A stretch of 34,375 bases of DNA, taken from positions 1 through 34,375 of the forward strand of contig JAHJQZ010000114.1 of the NCBI GenBank assembly GCA_018818925.1. Direction: 5' to 3'. Both the position numbers and the translations under genes were made by a program. The notes beneath the pieces are model-generated. The model ran no database searches and was not told where the DNA came from. It saw only the letters and a list, made by a program, of their open reading frames with translations. Origin of the DNA: Alphaproteobacteria bacterium (GTDB lineage Bacteria; Pseudomonadota; Alphaproteobacteria; Rhizobiales; Devosiaceae). How positions within the stretch are numbered: the stretch's first letter is position 1; every line of letters starts with the position of its first letter. This document shows, piece by piece, positions 1-8,592 of this stretch.

Positions 1-270
1 GACGACACCGGCGCCCTGATCGGCGTCATCACCCAGAAGGACTGCTTCCGCTCGGCCCTTAATGCCAGCTACTACCGGCAATGGCGCGGTTCGGTGAAGG
101 ACTACATGATGACAGAGATCGAAACGCTTGACGCCACGACGGATTTCGTCACAGCGGCCCAGACGTTCCTCGACAAGCCCTATCGTGCCTATCCGGTGTT
201 GCGCGACGGCGAACTGGTCGGCGTCCTGCGCCGCACCGACCTTCTCGCCGCCTTCCTGCATTTCGGCTGA
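1..270 (+). CDS. CBS-domain protein, C-terminal part (5' end outside window)
   Basis: The reading frame is open from base 1 and ends at TGA 268-270, giving the last 89 residues. The sequence GVITQKDCFRSAL closes one CBS motif. VKDYMMTEIETL then opens a second, which ends with YPVLRDGELVGVLRRTDLL. Paired CBS motifs form a Bateman module that binds adenine nucleotides and usually regulates or senses. No catalytic domain is visible in the part present, so the role is unknown. The gene converges on the sugar operon, with 18 bp between the two stop codons, and shows no functional link to it. Confidence 0.8.
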   Translation, partial: DDTGALIGVITQKDCFRSALNASYYRQWRGSVKDYMMTEIETLDATTDFVTAAQTFLDKPYRAYPVLRDGELVGVLRRTDLLAAFLHFG

Positions 271-288
271 GGCGCAAGATGTCGCGTG

Positions 289-1641
289 TCAGCCCTGTCC
301 CGTTCCGGCGATGCCGACATCGTGCAGGGCGGCATCGAGCAGGCCCGTCTCGTCCAAAAGATCGAAGATCGTGTAGCGGCTCCTGAGAAAGCGGGCGGCG
401 CGCACCGTCGTCTCGAAATCAGCCGGCGCGACGCCGATATCGGCCGCCGAGACCGGCGCGCCGGCCGCCTTGAGCCATTCCGCCATTTCCCAGGGCGGCA
501 CGACCTGGGTGGCGAGGCGCCGCTTCAGCTCAGGCCAGCCCTTCACCAGTCGCATAAGCCGTGCCCCTAAGGCATTGCCATCGACATGCTTGGCGGCGGT
601 TTCGGCGCGGGCACGTTCGGCGATGCGGCTGGCGGGAATGAGGCGGTCGATCTCGGCATATTTGGCATCGAGGTCGCGGGCCGCGTTCACGGCACGACCG
701 ATGTCGAGTGCCGACAGGTCCTGAGCCAGAAGCCACTGATAGAGCGACAGCACGGTGACCGTGCCGACCCCGACGCAGGCGCCGTGCGAGACGCGTTCGC
801 CGGCAAAGGTCAGGCCCTGCATCTCCCACATGTGGGCGATCTGGTGTTCGGCGCCGGAAGCCGGGCGCGAGGAGCCGTGAAATTCCATGGCGAGACCGCC
901 CATGACGAGCCCGGCAAACAGCTTGGCGACCGCGGCGAAGTCCCCTGCCCGGACCCCGCTGGGATCGCCGAGCCAGTCGCCCAGACGTCCCTGCACCAGG
1001 GGCCAGACATTGGGATCGAGCGGCTCGATGCCGAGCGCGTCGGCGATGATCCAGTCGGCGCCGGCCGGTATCTTGCCGGCGAGATCGCCATAGCCCCAGC
1101 CGGCCATCTCCGCCGGCGCCGCCGCGATCACGTCGAGATCGGCGATGATCGAGCGTGGGCAGCGCGCCGCAATGGTCATCTTGAAGCCGTTTTTCGAAAG
1201 CGGCGCGCCGGCCGAGGCATAGCCGTCCATCGAAGCCGCCGTGGCGACAACGCAATAGGGGCGGTCGCGGCGGAAGGCCGCCAGCTTGACGAGATCGTTG
1301 ATCACCCCCGAGCCGAGCGCGACGGGGATGGTGTCGGTCGCGATCAGCGGTTCGAAGCTTTCGGACAGCTCGGCGCTGGCCTTGGGGCGCGGCCTTGCCG
1401 GGATGACATGGGCGCGGACGGCGAAGCCGGCCCGTTCGGCGCTCGCCACAAAGGCCGGGCCAGCAGCGGCGAACCCGGCCTCGTCGGCAAAGACCACGAC
1501 GTTTGTGCCGTCGAAATCGCGCCTGATGATGTCGCCGGCGTCCCTGAGGATGCCCCGGCCGACCTCAAGGCTCGCGATGGCCTTGGAGCGCGCGATCGCG
1601 GGTTGCGCGATCGCGCGTATTTCGGATTCCCAATCAGACAT
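289..1641 (-). CDS. araM: AraM-type (sn-glycerol-1-phosphate dehydrogenase family) iron-containing-ADH-fold dehydrogenase
   Basis: This 450-residue protein belongs to the AraM/EgsA family of metal-dependent NAD(P) dehydrogenases. A nucleotide-binding motif GSGVINDLVK sits near residues 110-119. ATAASMDGYAS follows near 133-143. Likely metal ligands are Asp186 in GYGDLAGK, His266 in SGAEHQIAH and His286 in SHGACVG. The characterised Bacillus subtilis member interconverts dihydroxyacetone phosphate and sn-glycerol-1-phosphate and lies in the arabinose operon. Bacteria of this type do not make archaeal-type lipids, so the true substrate here may be another phospho-sugar or polyol; that is inference. 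It is the last gene of the sugar operon, 28 bp after the alpha-xylosidase. GGAG lies about 8 bases before the ATG. Family assignment is firm, substrate is not. Confidence 0.85.
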   Translation of the reverse strand: MSDWESEIRAIAQPAIARSKAIASLEVGRGILRDAGDIIRRDFDGTNVVVFADEAGFAAAGPAFVASAERAGFAVRAHVIPARPRPKASAELSESFEPLIATDTIPVALGSGVINDLVKLAAFRRDRPYCVVATAASMDGYASAGAPLSKNGFKMTIAARCPRSIIADLDVIAAAPAEMAGWGYGDLAGKIPAGADWIIADALGIEPLDPNVWPLVQGRLGDWLGDPSGVRAGDFAAVAKLFAGLVMGGLAMEFHGSSRPASGAEHQIAHMWEMQGLTFAGERVSHGACVGVGTVTVLSLYQWLLAQDLSALDIGRAVNAARDLDAKYAEIDRLIPASRIAERARAETAAKHVDGNALGARLMRLVKGWPELKRRLATQVVPPWEMAEWLKAAGAPVSAADIGVAPADFETTVRAARFLRSRYTIFDLLDETGLLDAALHDVGIAGTGQG

Positions 1642-1669
1642 TGCAGCACTCCAGCGCGTGCGAAAAGGC

Positions 1670-3973
1670 TCAGGCGCGCGTCAGGGTGAAGCTGCCGCGG
1701 CCCTCGACAAGCGTGCCGCGCCCGGTCCGTGTCGCCGCGCCGCTGGACGAGACCATGTTCTCGCCGACGACAAGCAATTGCCAGGGTTTCGTGCCCTTTG
1801 CCTCGACATGGATGACCGGCCCGTCGCGGCGCGCCGTGACTTCCAGTGTGCCGCCGTCCGGCGCGCTTGTCGACACGACACATTGTGCCGTCCTGCCGTC
1901 GCCGAGGGCGTGGAGTTCGAGCACCGCGCCATCGACATGGTCGTATTCGACCGTGTCGCCGCGGGCGCCGGTCGGCAGCAGCGTATTCTCGCGCACATAG
2001 AACGGCAGCGAAAAGACATCGTGGGTCTCGCGGTGCCAGCCACCCTGTTTTTGTTCGCCGGTGAGGTAATGCGTCCAGGTGCCGGGCGGCAGATAGACAT
2101 CGACCACGCCGGATTTGGCAAAGACCGGTGCCACCAGCAGCGATCCGCCGAGCATGTATTGCCGGTCGAGCGGCGCCGAGCCGGGATCGTCGGGAAATTC
2201 CAGCAACATGGCGCGCATCATCGGCACGCCCGTGTCGCGGGCTTCCTGCGCCGTCGCCCAGAGATAGGGCATGAGGCGGCACTTGATCTCGGTGAAATGC
2301 CTGAGGACGTCGACCGCCTCCTCGTCGAAGGCCCAGGGCACGCGCACGCTGTCCGAGCCGTGCAGGCGCGAATGGCTCGACAACAGGCCGAAAGCGCACC
2401 AGCGCTTGTAGACATCGGGCGGTGCCGTGCCCTCGAAGCCGCCGATATCGTGGCTCCAGAAGCCGAAGCCGGAAAGGCCGAGCGACAGGCCGCCCCTCAG
2501 GCTTTCGGCCATGGATTCGTAGTTGGAATCGCAGTCGCCGCCCCAGTGGACGGGGAATTTCTGCGAACCGACCGAGGCCGAGCGCGCGAAGACGATGGCG
2601 TCGTCGCCCCTCTCGCGGCGCAACAGGTCGAAGACCGTCTTGTTGTACAAATAGGCGTAATAATTGTGCATGCGCTCGGGGTCCGAGCCGTCGTGCCAGA
2701 CGACATCGGTCGGGATGCGCTCGCCGAAATCGGTCTTGAAGCTGTCGACGCCCATGTCGATGAGGCGCTTCAGATGACCGCAATACCAGTCGCAGGCTTC
2801 CGGATTGGTGAAATCGACGATCGCCATGCCCGGCTGCCAGCGGTCCCATTGCCAGACGGAGCCGTCGGGGCGCCTGACGAAATAGCCCTTCTCGACGCCC
2901 TCGTCGAACAGGCGCGACATCTGGGCGATATAGGGATTGATCCAGACGCAGATATTGGTCTTGCGGTCCTTGAGGCGGCCGATCTGGCCCTCCGGATCGG
3001 GAAAGGTGTCGGGATCCCACTCGAAATCGCACCAGTGCAGCCCACGCATCCAGAAGCAGTCGAAATGGAAGACCTGCAAGGGAACGCCGCGCTGGCGCAT
3101 GCCGTCGACGAAGGAGTTGACGGTCATTTCGTCATATTTCGTCGTGAACGAAGTCGAGAGCCACAGCCCGAATGACCAGGCCGGCGGCAGCGCCGGGCGG
3201 CCGGTCAGACCGGTGTAGCGCACAAGGACCTGTTTCGGCGTCGGCCCGTTGATGACGTAGTATTCGAGGGCTTCGCCCTTGACGCTGAACTGGGCCTTGG
3301 ACACCTTTTCCGAGGCGATCTCGAACTCGACCATGCCGGGATGGTTGACGAACAGGCCCCAGCCCGCATTGGTCAAAAAGAACGGGATGTTCTTGTAGGC
3401 CTGGTCGGTGCCGGTGCCGCCGTCGCGGTTCCAGATGTCGATCGACTGGCCATTCTTGACGAAGGGCGAGAAACGTTCGCCCATGCCGTAGACATTTTCG
3501 CCGACACCGAGGTCGAGGCGTTCGTAGACATGGGTCGAGCCGGTCTCCGCGTCGGCGGCATAGCCGGAGGCCTTGTAGCCAGATCCGGTCAGGCGTTCGC
3601 CGTCGCGCAGGAAGTCGAGCGTGTAGCGGCCGGCGCGCGGAATGCGGACGGAAAGCGCGCCGGCGTGAAGCGTTATGGCGGCGTCGTCCTCGGCGATGCG
3701 GGCGACACCGGGCTCACGGTTGAGGGCGAATTCGGGCAATTGCCGCCTGCCGCCGCGGAAATGCTCGATGCGGACGCCGATGACGCCCTCGGCGGCGGCG
3801 AACAGTCTCAGGGTGAACACCATGAGGTTGAGCTGGTCGCCGCGCGTTTCAAGATCGCGCGAGGCGATATGGGCGACGAGTTCGTCGCCCTCGACCCGTA
3901 CCTCATGCACAAAGACCGGATGAAGCAGAGAAAGGTTCTCCGGGATCATCCAATTGCCGTCACTGAATTTCAT
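1670..3973 (-). CDS. yicI: GH31 alpha-xylosidase (YicI type)
   Basis: This 767-residue cytoplasmic enzyme should release alpha-linked xylose from the non-reducing end of xyloglucan oligosaccharides or isoprimeverose. The GH31 nucleophile is Asp415 in SFKTDFGERIPTD, and the acid/base is Asp480 in HWGGDCDSNYESM. Both contexts match Escherichia coli YicI. The residues linked to xylosidase rather than glucosidase specificity are also kept: Phe276 in STSFTTKYDE, and Cys306-Phe307 in FHFDCFWM. No signal peptide is visible. I chose ATG 3971-3973 because AGGACG lies just upstream and the product then matches the roughly 770-residue family length; an in-frame start 13 codons earlier lacks that support. 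It sits between the transporter ATPase and the AraM-like gene, which fits import of intact oligosaccharides followed by internal cleavage. Confidence 0.93.
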   Translation of the reverse strand: MKFSDGNWMIPENLSLLHPVFVHEVRVEGDELVAHIASRDLETRGDQLNLMVFTLRLFAAAEGVIGVRIEHFRGGRRQLPEFALNREPGVARIAEDDAAITLHAGALSVRIPRAGRYTLDFLRDGERLTGSGYKASGYAADAETGSTHVYERLDLGVGENVYGMGERFSPFVKNGQSIDIWNRDGGTGTDQAYKNIPFFLTNAGWGLFVNHPGMVEFEIASEKVSKAQFSVKGEALEYYVINGPTPKQVLVRYTGLTGRPALPPAWSFGLWLSTSFTTKYDEMTVNSFVDGMRQRGVPLQVFHFDCFWMRGLHWCDFEWDPDTFPDPEGQIGRLKDRKTNICVWINPYIAQMSRLFDEGVEKGYFVRRPDGSVWQWDRWQPGMAIVDFTNPEACDWYCGHLKRLIDMGVDSFKTDFGERIPTDVVWHDGSDPERMHNYYAYLYNKTVFDLLRRERGDDAIVFARSASVGSQKFPVHWGGDCDSNYESMAESLRGGLSLGLSGFGFWSHDIGGFEGTAPPDVYKRWCAFGLLSSHSRLHGSDSVRVPWAFDEEAVDVLRHFTEIKCRLMPYLWATAQEARDTGVPMMRAMLLEFPDDPGSAPLDRQYMLGGSLLVAPVFAKSGVVDVYLPPGTWTHYLTGEQKQGGWHRETHDVFSLPFYVRENTLLPTGARGDTVEYDHVDGAVLELHALGDGRTAQCVVSTSAPDGGTLEVTARRDGPVIHVEAKGTKPWQLLVVGENMVSSSGAATRTGRGTLVEGRGSFTLTRA

Positions 3974-4018
3974 CGAGAAACGTCCTGTCGGGGCCGGATC
4001 GCGCCGGCCCACACGCGA

Positions 4019-5080
4019 CTAGAGCCTTGCGCCGGTTTCGGCGTCGAAGAGGTGGAAGCTTTCGGCCTGCGGCTGGATGGAGAGCAGGTCGCCCGGCCGC
4101 GCCGCGATGCGTTCGCGGAAGCCGGCGACGATGTCGCGGCCCGCGAGCGTCAGGACCACCTGGGTCTCCGAACCGGTCGGCTCGATGGTGAGGATGCGGG
4201 CTTGAAGACCGCCGCCCTCGGGGGCGAGGGCGAAATGCTCCGAGCGGATGCCGAGAACGGCCTTGCGCCCGGCCGCGCCCCTGGCGCCCGCCGAACCGAG
4301 AGCGATACGGGTGCCGCCGTCGGCGACAAAGGCGTCGGCTTCGAGCACGCCGGTCAAGAGGTTCATCGCCGGCGAACCGATGAAGCCGGCTACGAACAGA
4401 TTGGCTGGGGTGTCGTAAAGCTCGAGCGGCGAGCCGATCTGTTCGATCCGGCCGGCGTTCATCACGACGATGCGGTCGGCCATGGTCATGGCCTCGATCT
4501 GGTCATGGGTGACGTAGACGGTCGTCGTCTTCAGGCGCTGATGGTTCTGCTTGATCTCGGAGCGCATCTGCACCCTGAGCTTGGCGTCGAGATTGCTGAG
4601 CGGCTCGTCGAACAGGAACACCGCCGGCTTGCGCACGATGGCGCGGCCCATGGCGACGCGCTGGCGCTGGCCGCCGGACAATTGCCGGGGCTGGCGGTCG
4701 AGATAGTCGGTCAGGCCCAAAATGGCGGCAGCCTCTTCGACGCGCTTGCGCCGCTCCGGCTTGGGCACGCCGGCCAGCTTCAACGAGAAGCCCATGTTCT
4801 CGGCAACCGTCATATGCGGATAGAGCGCATAGGACTGGAACACCATGGCGATGTCGCGATCCTTGGGCGCCAGCTGGTTGACGACGCGGTCGCCGATGGA
4901 AATCTCGCCCGAACTGATATCCTCGAGCCCGGCGATCATGCGCAAAAGGGTCGATTTCCCGCAGCCCGAGGGACCAACGAGAACCGCGAACTCGCCTTCG
5001 GCGATATCGACGGAAATGCCGTGCAGAACCTCGATCGTGCCGAAGCTCTTGCGGACGTCGCTGATGGTGACGGCTCCCAT
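4019..5080 (-). CDS. Sugar ABC transporter ATPase, UgpC/MalK/MsmX type
   Basis: This is the 353-residue energising subunit of the carbohydrate importer encoded just upstream. The Walker A motif GPSGCGKST is at residues 36-44, followed by the signature LSGGQRQRVAMGRA, Walker B VFLFDEPLSNLDAK and the switch histidine in YVTHDQ. The last third is the regulatory MalK/TOBE-type barrel, as in MalK, UgpC and MsmX. It acts on the cytoplasmic face, bound to the two permeases. It follows the MalG-type permease by 65 bp and precedes the alpha-xylosidase by 45 bp. Substrate cannot be read from this subunit because these ATPases are often shared between sugar importers. Confidence 0.95.
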   Translation of the reverse strand: MGAVTISDVRKSFGTIEVLHGISVDIAEGEFAVLVGPSGCGKSTLLRMIAGLEDISSGEISIGDRVVNQLAPKDRDIAMVFQSYALYPHMTVAENMGFSLKLAGVPKPERRKRVEEAAAILGLTDYLDRQPRQLSGGQRQRVAMGRAIVRKPAVFLFDEPLSNLDAKLRVQMRSEIKQNHQRLKTTTVYVTHDQIEAMTMADRIVVMNAGRIEQIGSPLELYDTPANLFVAGFIGSPAMNLLTGVLEADAFVADGGTRIALGSAGARGAAGRKAVLGIRSEHFALAPEGGGLQARILTIEPTGSETQVVLTLAGRDIVAGFRERIAARPGDLLSIQPQAESFHLFDAETGARL

Positions 5081-5145
5081 GTGTCAGTCCTTTCTGGCCT
5101 TGGCGCGCGACGGGCGTGCCCCTGCCCCATTGCCGGCGCCGGCAG

Positions 5146-6036
5146 TCATTTCACCGCTCCCACGACCACGCCCTTGGTCAGGGTGCGCTGGAAGATCAAA
5201 AAGAAGATCACCGTCGGCAGGATGCCGAGCAGCGATGCCGCGGCGGTGATGGTCGGTTGCGACACGTATTGACCGGAAAGATTGCCGAGGGCCACCGAAA
5301 CGGTCTGGTTGGTGTTCGAAATCAGAAGGACCAGGGGAATGAGGAACTCGTTCCAGGTCCAGATGAAATAAAAGGTCGCCAGCACCGCCAGGGTTGGCCT
5401 GAGGATCGGCGTGATGACATACCAAAGGATTTGCCAGCGGTTGGCGCCGTCGACCCTTGCTGCTTCGAGAATCTCGCGCGGGAACGAGGTCAGCACCGCC
5501 GACAACAAATAGGTGCCAAAGATCGACTGCAGCACGGTGAAGATGATGATCACCGAGAACAGCGAGTCGTAGATGCCGACCGATTTCGCGATGTAGTAGA
5601 GCGGATAGACCAGCGATTCCTGCGGGATCATGATGCCGAGCAAGAGGATGACCAGCATGACCCGTCCGCCCTTGATGCGGCCGATGCCGATGGCATAGGC
5701 GTTGAACAGGCTCAGGGCGACGCCGAAAAGGGCGGCGCAGGCGCTGAGCAGCAGGCTGTTCCACAGCTTTTTCGGGAAATCGACATAGTCCCAGAAGCCG
5801 ACGACGCCGGTGAAATCGAGGCTAGTCGGCAGGGCCAGCGGCCCGTTGGTGGCATAGTCGGCAGCCGATTTCAGGGCATTGTTGAGCGCCAAAAAGATCG
5901 GCGCCAGCATGAAGGCGAGGAAGGCGATCAGCAGCGCCAGCACCCACCATCTCAAGACCCCGCGCCTGTGGCGTGGCACATTGAGGCCGGCGGAAGTCCC
6001 GGGTGCGGACAGAGCGGACAGCACCTGATCAGTCAT
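5146..6036 (-). CDS. Carbohydrate ABC transporter permease, MalG type
   Basis: This 296-residue inner-membrane permease belongs to the BPD_transp_1 family. A short cytoplasmic N-terminus is followed by about six hydrophobic segments. The EAA loop that docks to the ATPase is clear: LEAARVDGANRWQILWYV. Its start overlaps the end of the MalF-type gene by 8 bp, which suggests translational coupling. Both permeases are needed for the heterodimeric channel. Specificity is set mainly by the binding protein, so oligosaccharide use is inferred from the alpha-xylosidase in the operon. The perfect 14-bp palindrome at 5131-5144 just after the stop codon could fold in the transcript but is not a terminator. 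Confidence 0.93.
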   Translation of the reverse strand: MTDQVLSALSAPGTSAGLNVPRHRRGVLRWWVLALLIAFLAFMLAPIFLALNNALKSAADYATNGPLALPTSLDFTGVVGFWDYVDFPKKLWNSLLLSACAALFGVALSLFNAYAIGIGRIKGGRVMLVILLLGIMIPQESLVYPLYYIAKSVGIYDSLFSVIIIFTVLQSIFGTYLLSAVLTSFPREILEAARVDGANRWQILWYVITPILRPTLAVLATFYFIWTWNEFLIPLVLLISNTNQTVSVALGNLSGQYVSQPTITAAASLLGILPTVIFFLIFQRTLTKGVVVGAVK

Positions 6037-6946
6037 GGGCCGCCTCCTCGGTCTGGCGCGCCTGCACCCAGAGGAAGATCAGGGCGAGCACGATGGTGAT
6101 GGCCGTCTGCGCCGTGGCGATGGCGGCGCCGTAGCCGATGCGAACGGTCGAGAAGAAATGGTAGTAGGAAAAGAACGATGGCACGAGCGTGGCGTTGTCC
6201 GGCCCGCCATTGGTCATGACATAAACCGGCGCGAAGACCTTGAGTGCGGCGATGGTCGTGGTCAGGCCGATGACGAAAATTTCCGGCCTGAGCATCGGAA
6301 TGGTGACGTACCAGAAGCGCTGGGCGGCGCCGGCGCCGTCGAGTTCGGCCGCCTCGTAGAGCGCGGGGTCGACGCGGGCGAGCCCGGCCATGAAGATGAC
6401 CAGCGAATAGCCGATCTGCAGCCAGACCATGACGAAGCCGAGGGAATAGATGGCCAGGGTCTGGTCGCCGAGCCAGTTGCTCGACAGCGCGCCGAGGCCG
6501 GTGGCGTCGAGAATGAGGTTGAGAACGCCATGCGGGTTGAGGATCCAGCCCCAGAGCACGCCCGCCACCGAGATCGGCAGGATCTGCGGCAGGTAGTAGC
6601 CGGCGCGGAAAAAACTCGACATCTGCTGGCCGAAGCGGGCGCTGACATAGTCGAACAGCACCGAGGCGACGATCAGGGAAATGATCGTAGGCACCACCGC
6701 CATGGCCACCACGAAGAACAGGGTATGCTGGAGCGACATCCAGAAGGCGCCGTCGGTGATCAGCCGCTCGTAGTTTTCGAGCCCGATGAAGGTGGGCATG
6801 CGGATGCCGCGCCACTTGGTGAAGCTGATGCCGATGTTCATCAGGAACGGGATACCGACGACGAGCACGAAGCCGATCAGGCCCGGAAAGAGATAGAGCC
6901 AATAGGCCGAATTGTTCTGCCGGTAGGATTTGGTCACTGTCGCCAT
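6029..6946 (-). CDS. Carbohydrate ABC transporter permease, MalF/UgpA type
   Basis: This 305-residue inner-membrane permease pairs with the MalG-type protein encoded next. It has six likely membrane spans starting with YWLYLFPGLIGFVLVVG. Its EAA loop is YEAAELDGAGAAQRFWYV, followed by IPMLRPEIF. It lies 75 bp after the binding-protein stop codon, and that gap holds a strong hairpin (6986-7010) but no U-tract. Order and spacing are those of a standard CUT1 sugar importer: binding protein, MalF, MalG, ATPase. The ligand is not determined by this sequence. Confidence 0.93.
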   Translation of the reverse strand: MATVTKSYRQNNSAYWLYLFPGLIGFVLVVGIPFLMNIGISFTKWRGIRMPTFIGLENYERLITDGAFWMSLQHTLFFVVAMAVVPTIISLIVASVLFDYVSARFGQQMSSFFRAGYYLPQILPISVAGVLWGWILNPHGVLNLILDATGLGALSSNWLGDQTLAIYSLGFVMVWLQIGYSLVIFMAGLARVDPALYEAAELDGAGAAQRFWYVTIPMLRPEIFVIGLTTTIAALKVFAPVYVMTNGGPDNATLVPSFFSYYHFFSTVRIGYGAAIATAQTAITIVLALIFLWVQARQTEEAAHD

Positions 6947-6985
6947 GAGCTGTCCGTCGATCGGGCCGTCCGAAGCGGGAAAGGA

Positions 6986-7010
6986 TGCGGGGCGGACGCG
7001 CCGCCCCGCA
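6986..7010 (-). promoter_or_regulatory. Intercistronic hairpin between binding-protein and permease genes
   Basis: A perfect 10-bp stem (TGCGGGGCGG with CCGCCCCGCA) encloses a 5-base loop just after the binding-protein stop codon. No U-run follows in the direction of transcription, so it should not end transcription fully. Hairpins in this position are known to protect upstream binding-protein mRNA and help make binding protein in excess over permease. That role is inferred here. Confidence 0.6.
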
Positions 7011-7021
7011 AGCGGATTAGA

Positions 7022-8284
7022 CTACATCATCGCCCGGCCTTCGTCGTAGAAGGCCTTGAGACGGGCCGCGAACTCCTCGGGGGTCGCCGTGCCGCCGATA
7101 ACGGCCTGGGTCGCCTGCAGGACCTCGTTGTAGAAGCCCGGCACCGGCCAGTCCGGATAGTAGCCGAGACCGCCGCGGGAAACGAGTTCGCCGAACAGGG
7201 CGGTCGTGGTCTTGCCGACCGGATTGGTGACGGTATCGGAATTGGCTGCGATCGGCAGACCACCCTCATTGCCCATGATGTTCTGGACGTCGGGGCTGAG
7301 CGTGATCTCGATGAAGTCGTAGGCCGCTTCCTTGTTCTTGGCGTTGACCGGAACGACCCACATGTTGCCCGTCGAGCCCGGCGCGTATTTCTGGCCCGGG
7401 AACAGGAACTGGCTGGCGGTAAAGGCCTCGATATTGCCGTAGCTGGTCGAGAGCCAGGTGCCGCCGACCACGAAGGGCGAGGCGCCGGCCATGAACTGGT
7501 TGGTCATGTCGTCGGCATTCATGCCGGTGGCGTCCGTCGAGATGTAGCCTTTGCTGACCCAGTCGACCAGCATCTGGCCGGCGGCCAGGAACGGCGCGGT
7601 GTCGAGATCCTGCTTGACGCCCTCGAAATTGGCGATCCAGTCGGCGTCGGCGTTCTTGAGGGTCAGCATGTACATCAGGTGCTGGGCCGGATAGTCGTTG
7701 GCCGCCTCGGCGATCGGGGTGATGCCTTCGGCGACGAAGGTGTCCATGATCGCCGTGAATTCCTCGAGGGTTGTCGGGACGGCCATGCCGCGCGCTTCGA
7801 GCATGTCGGCATTGTAAAAGACCGAGACGAATTCGCCGTAGTTCGGGATGCCGATCAGCGGGCCGGAACCGAAGACGCCGAGTTCGTCATACTTGCCGAG
7901 GCCGAGGGCCTCTTCGGCGATGATCTTGTCCCAGCCGCGTGCGTGATAGACGTCATCGAGCGCCTGCAGCAGGCCCTGCGACGCGGCGAGGCCGGCGGTG
8001 CCGTTGCCTTTGTTGTATTCGAGAACGTCGGGGGCCTCGGCCGAATTGAGAATCATCGTGCCGGCCTGGTTGATCTGGTCGAAAGTCTTGAGTTCGAACT
8101 GCAGATCGGTGTCGGGATAGGTTTCCCGGTATTTGTCCATCGCCGCCTGCCAGGCGATGCCGAGGGCGCTGTCGGCGGGCTCGTAGTGCCAGACTTTGAG
8201 CACCTTGTCCTGGGCGAGCACGGCGCCGGTGCTGAGGGCGGCGGTGGCTGCAAGCGCAACCGCCAGTTTGGCGAGTCGATTCAT
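7022..8284 (-). CDS. Periplasmic sugar-binding protein (SBP_bac_1 family) of the CUT1 importer
   Basis: This 420-residue protein starts with a clear Sec signal peptide, with a basic MNRLAK then a hydrophobic stretch ending GAVLA before QDK. The mature protein shows SBP_bac_1 features: KVWHYEPADSALGIAWQAA at the start, and a late FIEITLSPDVQNIMGNEGGLP. It should capture an oligosaccharide in the periplasm and pass it to the MalF/MalG permeases. AGGAGGAGGAC lies 6 bases before the ATG, making this a strongly translated first transporter gene. The promoter lies about 300 bases upstream and carries two LacI-type operators. Ligand is probably an alpha-xylosyl oligosaccharide given the GH31 gene, but this is inference. 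Confidence 0.92.
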   Translation of the reverse strand: MNRLAKLAVALAATAALSTGAVLAQDKVLKVWHYEPADSALGIAWQAAMDKYRETYPDTDLQFELKTFDQINQAGTMILNSAEAPDVLEYNKGNGTAGLAASQGLLQALDDVYHARGWDKIIAEEALGLGKYDELGVFGSGPLIGIPNYGEFVSVFYNADMLEARGMAVPTTLEEFTAIMDTFVAEGITPIAEAANDYPAQHLMYMLTLKNADADWIANFEGVKQDLDTAPFLAAGQMLVDWVSKGYISTDATGMNADDMTNQFMAGASPFVVGGTWLSTSYGNIEAFTASQFLFPGQKYAPGSTGNMWVVPVNAKNKEAAYDFIEITLSPDVQNIMGNEGGLPIAANSDTVTNPVGKTTTALFGELVSRGGLGYYPDWPVPGFYNEVLQATQAVIGGTATPEEFAARLKAFYDEGRAMM

Positions 8285-8305
8285 TTAGTCCTCCTCCTTG
8301 GATGG

Positions 8306-8324
8306 CCAGTTTCCATGAAACCGG
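8306..8324. promoter_or_regulatory. Imperfect dyad in the leader of the sugar operon
   Basis: GTTTC-CAT-GAAAC (8309-8321), extended by CC and GG at the flanks, forms a 19-bp dyad about 22 bp upstream of the binding-protein start. It does not match the two AAACGTTT operators further upstream. It may be an RNA hairpin near the ribosome-binding site, or chance. It is recorded because the leader is unusually long. Confidence 0.25.
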
Positions 8325-8576
8325 TGCGCATCGTTCCTGCTACCGGAATCGGGTCGGGATGCCCGGACGGTGACCGGGCGGCGTGTCGCTCAGACCGCGC
8401 GGCGGCCGCGCGGAAAGATCGATTTGTATCGGGGATCGGAACGCTCGCCACGGACATGGCCTTTCCGGATGTGGCGCGCGCTGCGTTGGACACATCGGGA
8501 CCGACCTGTGCGGGGGCGGGATGCATGCCGTTCTTCCTCCCGGTACGGCAGCGAGCTTTGCGAAGCCCGCTTGCGC

Positions 8577-8590
8577 CGTAAACGTTTACG
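8577..8590. promoter_or_regulatory. LacI-family operator O1 (perfect 14-bp palindrome)
   Basis: CGTAAACGTTTACG is a perfect palindrome with the central CG typical of LacI-family operators. It covers the predicted transcription start of the minus-strand sugar operon (about 8586). It lies 87 bp upstream of the lacI-type start codon. Its centre is 24 bp from that of the second operator. Binding by the adjacent LacI-type protein is inferred from position and motif type. Confidence 0.75.
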
Positions 8591-8592
8591 GG

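Noticed and set aside
5131-5144. Perfect 14-bp palindrome between the MalG-type permease and ATPase genes as a terminator
   Set aside because: It has no loop and no U-run, and the ATPase is clearly needed in the same operon.
3341-5272. Long plus-strand open frame (about 640 codons) opposite the alpha-xylosidase and ATPase genes
   Set aside because: Both opposite genes have clear family motifs; the antisense product shows none. High GC leaves few stops in the opposite strand.
6035-8581. Plus-strand open frame of about 850 codons opposite the permease and binding-protein genes
   Set aside because: It is the complement of genes with full transporter motifs and has no ribosome site or recognisable domain.
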